A stretch of DNA of 64,000 bases. Origin: an uncultured Flavobacteriaceae bacterium (lineage in GTDB: Bacteria; Bacteroidota; Bacteroidia; Flavobacteriales; Flavobacteriaceae). How positions within the stretch are numbered: the stretch's first letter is position 1; every line of letters begins with the position of its first letter. The notes below the pieces were generated by a model. The model searched no databases. It saw nothing but the letters and a program-made list of their open reading frames with translations, and was not told the DNA's origin. The stretch is from NCBI GenBank assembly GCA_943842625.1, contig CALTCK010000013.1:1-64000 (forward strand), read 5' to 3'. Below, one piece after another: positions 61,736-64,000 of this stretch. Made by a program: the position numbers and the translations under genes.

Positions 61736-62509
61736 GTGTGCGTTTTGAAATATTTATTAACCTTCGTGCTATTACCTTTACTAGTATTTTCTCAAGAAAT
61801 TACTTTGGTGGAGACCTCGTATTTAGACGCAGAAAAATTTATTGGAATAGACTTTCACGATAATTCTTATTATATTAAAGATCAAATTCTTTTTAAAAAA
61901 ACCAATCATAGCGTATTTAATTTTAAGGATTTTCAATTAGGCGAAATATATTCTGTTGATATTTCAAATCCCATGAACATTGCGGTTTACTATCAAGATT
62001 TTAATGTGGTGGTATTATTAGACAATAAACTATCCGAAATCGAGCGAATAAATTTTAATACTATTTATGAATTTATCAATACTAGCCAAGTATCAATTGC
62101 TGCAAATACTAGTTTATGGGCTTTTAATTTGGATTCACAACAATTAGAACTGTATAATTATAGGAACCAGAATAAAACAACAGTGTCACAGCCTTTTAAT
62201 GGGGAAGTCATACAACAAGTTAGTAACATAAATTATTGTTTTTTAATGACTAAAAAATATATTCGAGCCTATAATATTTATGGTAGCCTAATAATAGAAA
62301 TACCTAGTGAAGGTTATCAAAAAATCTCACAGCTGAATGAAAATTTAATTGTAAAAAAAGATAATACCCTATATTATATCAATATAGAGACTCAAGAAAC
62401 TTCAAAAATAAAATCTCCTGAAATAAGTATAAAAGACTTGCAGCTTACGCAAGAATTCCTTTATATTTATGACGGAAATAAGGTTAGTAAATTCAAATTA
62501 ACTTTTTAA
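61736..62509 (+). CDS. Secreted protein of unknown function, propeller-like
   Basis: 257 residues. Signal peptide (YLLTFVLLPLLVFSQ). The body has repeated short strands ending in aromatic residues (YYIKDQILFKKTNH, VVVLLDNKLSEIERI, LYYINIETQETSKI), as in a small propeller. Start is GTG 61736 or TTG 61745. It is 13 bases before the deoxynucleoside kinase and likely cotranscribed. Confidence 0.7.
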   Translation: MCVLKYLLTFVLLPLLVFSQEITLVETSYLDAEKFIGIDFHDNSYYIKDQILFKKTNHSVFNFKDFQLGEIYSVDISNPMNIAVYYQDFNVVVLLDNKLSEIERINFNTIYEFINTSQVSIAANTSLWAFNLDSQQLELYNYRNQNKTTVSQPFNGEVIQQVSNINYCFLMTKKYIRAYNIYGSLIIEIPSEGYQKISQLNENLIVKKDNTLYYINIETQETSKIKSPEISIKDLQLTQEFLYIYDGNKVSKFKLTF

Positions 62510-62522
62510 AATTTAATACTTT

Positions 62523-63137
62523 ATGCATGTTGCCATAGCAGGAAATATAGGATCCGGTAAAACGACACTAACTGGTTTATTAGCTAAACATTACAAATGG
62601 AAAGCACAATACGAAGATGTTGAAGACAACCCCTATCTAGATGACTTTTATAGTAAAATGGAACGATGGTCTTTTAATCTTCAAGTGTATTTTTTAAATT
62701 CTCGTTTTCGCCAAATTCTAGATATTCGAAGAGATAAAAAAACCATTATACAAGATCGTACCATTTATGAAGATGCGTTCATTTTTGCACCTAACCTTCA
62801 CGCAATGGGCTTAATGACCAATCGTGATTATGAAAATTATCGGTCGTTATTTGATTTAATGGAAAGCGTGACGGAGTCTCCTGACTTGTTAATTTATCTC
62901 CGTAGTTCTATCCCTAATCTTGTAGGGCAAATACACAAGCGAGGTAGAGAATACGAAAATTCAATTAGCATCGATTATCTAAGTAGATTAAATGAGCGTT
63001 ATGAAGCCTGGATCGATAAATATGATAAAGGAAACGTAATTATTTTAGATGTTGATGAGATTGACTTTGTTGACAATCCAGAGGATTTGGGTGAAATCAT
63101 CAATAAAATTGATGCGGAAATCAACGGATTATTTTAG
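62523..63137 (+). CDS. Deoxynucleoside kinase (deoxyadenosine/deoxyguanosine type)
   Basis: 204 residues. P-loop GNIGSGKTTL (7-16) and the substrate motif QDRTIYEDAFIF (Asp-Arg dipeptide), then LIYLRSS and the lid region KRGREYEN. It phosphorylates deoxynucleosides for salvage in the cytosol. Confidence 0.93.
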   Translation: MHVAIAGNIGSGKTTLTGLLAKHYKWKAQYEDVEDNPYLDDFYSKMERWSFNLQVYFLNSRFRQILDIRRDKKTIIQDRTIYEDAFIFAPNLHAMGLMTNRDYENYRSLFDLMESVTESPDLLIYLRSSIPNLVGQIHKRGREYENSISIDYLSRLNERYEAWIDKYDKGNVIILDVDEIDFVDNPEDLGEIINKIDAEINGLF

Positions 63138-63156
63138 ATGAAAAATATTTATAAAT

Positions 63157-63185
63157 AAAAAAACCTGCTAATAGCAGGTTTTTTT
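63157..63185. terminator. Bidirectional intrinsic terminator
   Basis: Stem AAAAAAACCTGC / GCAGGTTTTTTT with a TAATA loop, between the convergent kinase and hppA genes. A tract and T tract on both sides allow use in both directions. Confidence 0.88.
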
Positions 63186-63207
63186 ATTTATCGCTAAATG
63201 AATAAGT

Positions 63208-64000
63208 TTAATTCTTTTCAATTTTTATATCAACATCTTTCAAAGCTTTTATTTGAGTTTTTACTTCTGCTTCTGTTCCTTCAAAAACTTGCTCTGTAGT
63301 AGTTTCTTTACCATTTTCAGTCATTGTTGTTTTTACAACAGCTTTAGTTATGCCATCATCATTAGCATCCATTCTTACCATAATTTCTTTTTCAATAACT
63401 TCATTTGATATACTCTGCGCCTCAATAGTATTAGTATTTATTTCATGACCTTCTTCATAAGAATGACCTCCTAATATGGGAGCAATTACCAATCCAATTA
63501 AACAAGTAAGTTTAATTAAAATATTCATGGAGGGCCCAGAGGTATCTTTAAATGGATCCCCTACTGTATCTCCGGTAATTGCAGCCTCGTGAGCATCAGA
63601 ACCTTTGTGAGTCATTTCACCATTAATCATAACACCTGCTTCAAAAGATTTTTTAGCATTGTCCCAGGCGCCACCGGCGTTGTTTTGAAAAATTGCCCAA
63701 AGAACACCACTTACAGTAACTCCAGCCATATACCCACCTAACATTTCGGCAATAATCATATTATCCATTCCAAAAATCATAGGTCCGAATGTGATAACTA
63801 ATGGGAATCCAATGGTTAACAAACCTGGTAACATCATTTCTTTTAAAGAAGCTTTTGTTGAAATCGCAACACATTTATCGTACTCTGGTTTTCCGGTACC
63901 TTCCATAATACCTGGAATCTCTTTAAACTGGCGTCTTACTTCATAAACCATTTCCATAGCCGCTTTACCTACAGCATTCATTGCTAATGCAGAAAATACT
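63208..64000 (-). CDS. hppA: Membrane-bound proton-translocating pyrophosphatase, C-terminal part
   Basis: Runs off the right edge. The frame is open upstream of ATG 63981 ([11 protein letters not shown]), so the real start is outside. Blocks: [35 protein letters not shown] and [29 protein letters not shown] match the C-terminal membrane and substrate-binding helices. It pumps H+ or Na+ using pyrophosphate. After the last helix (about 180) comes a 70-residue acidic tail ([19 protein letters not shown]...), longer than usual. Confidence 0.93.
   Translation of the reverse strand, partial: VFSALAMNAVGKAAMEMVYEVRRQFKEIPGIMEGTGKPEYDKCVAISTKASLKEMMLPGLLTIGFPLVITFGPMIFGMDNMIIAEMLGGYMAGVTVSGVLWAIFQNNAGGAWDNAKKSFEAGVMINGEMTHKGSDAHEAAITGDTVGDPFKDTSGPSMNILIKLTCLIGLVIAPILGGHSYEEGHEINTNTIEAQSISNEVIEKEIMVRMDANDDGITKAVVKTTMTENGKETTTEQVFEGTEAEVKTQIKALKDVDIKIEKN

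Noticed and set aside
1-64000. tRNA, rRNA, insertion sequence, prophage or riboswitch
   Set aside because: No cloverleaf-like sequence, transposase, integrase or recognisable riboswitch core was found by reading both strands. A covariance-model search would be needed to exclude small RNAs.

Overview
The window is AT-rich chromosomal DNA from a member of Bacteroidota, most likely a marine Flavobacteriaceae. The evidence is the gene content: type IX secretion (T9SS) C-terminal sorting domains on two secreted proteins, a giant HYR-repeat surface protein, the small Lacal_2735-type protein, a DUF5522 protein next to a long urocanate hydratase, a Porin_10-type porin beside rnhB, and a lysyl-tRNA synthetase with a C-terminal extension. 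Several starts are also preceded by the Bacteroidota -7 promoter element TAnnTTTG.

Layout. 1-2.9 kb: exbB-exbD-tonB-folC, an energy-transduction operon read leftward. 3-5.8 kb: nhaB and anmK. 5.9-13.8 kb: an acyl-CoA dehydrogenase, a lipoprotein, a putative porin, rnhB, a large lipoprotein broken by indels, lipB and a 51-residue Pmp3-like protein. 13.9-20.6 kb: lysS, a truncated AraC-type regulator, then a tight CIA30 / DUF2867-SDR / photolyase / SDR cluster with its own promoter. 20.7-29.9 kb: an S10 peptidase, a diheme cytochrome lipoprotein, a glucosaminidase-LysM protein, a D-cysteine desulfhydrase/ACC deaminase-like enzyme, DUF5522-hutU and a DUF4136 lipoprotein. 29.9-44.3 kb: two T9SS cargo proteins, the second a 12.6-kb HYR-repeat gene. 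44.5-61.6 kb: one leftward unit of 16 genes behind a TetR regulator. 61.7-64 kb: a secreted protein, a deoxynucleoside kinase, a terminator and the end of hppA.

The most interesting unit is the 17-kb block 44488-61626. After the tetR gene, with a palindromic operator overlapping a TAnnTTTG promoter, come paaE-A-B-C-D-G, a Ser/Thr dehydratase, paaH-I-J-Z, a second enoyl-CoA hydratase, paaY, then the E2 and fused E1 subunits of a 2-oxoacid dehydrogenase flanking a branched-chain aminotransferase. No gap downstream of the promoter exceeds 44 bases. No phenylacetate-CoA ligase (paaK) is present. I infer that phenylacetyl-CoA may be made here from phenylpyruvate by transamination plus oxidative decarboxylation, and that the dehydratase feeds 2-oxobutyrate to the same complex. 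PaaZ carries an extra C-terminal DUF1569/DinB-like domain.

Sequence quality matters here. At least seven genes contain single-base frameshifts, several at short homopolymers, in otherwise well conserved reading frames (E1, paaZ, glucosaminidase-LysM, the HYR protein and others). The density is extreme at about 37-41.7 kb inside the repeats. I read most of these as consensus errors rather than gene death, but only read data can decide. No tRNA, rRNA, CRISPR array, insertion sequence or prophage was seen. The longest stretch with no gene is about 210 bases (4460-4667).
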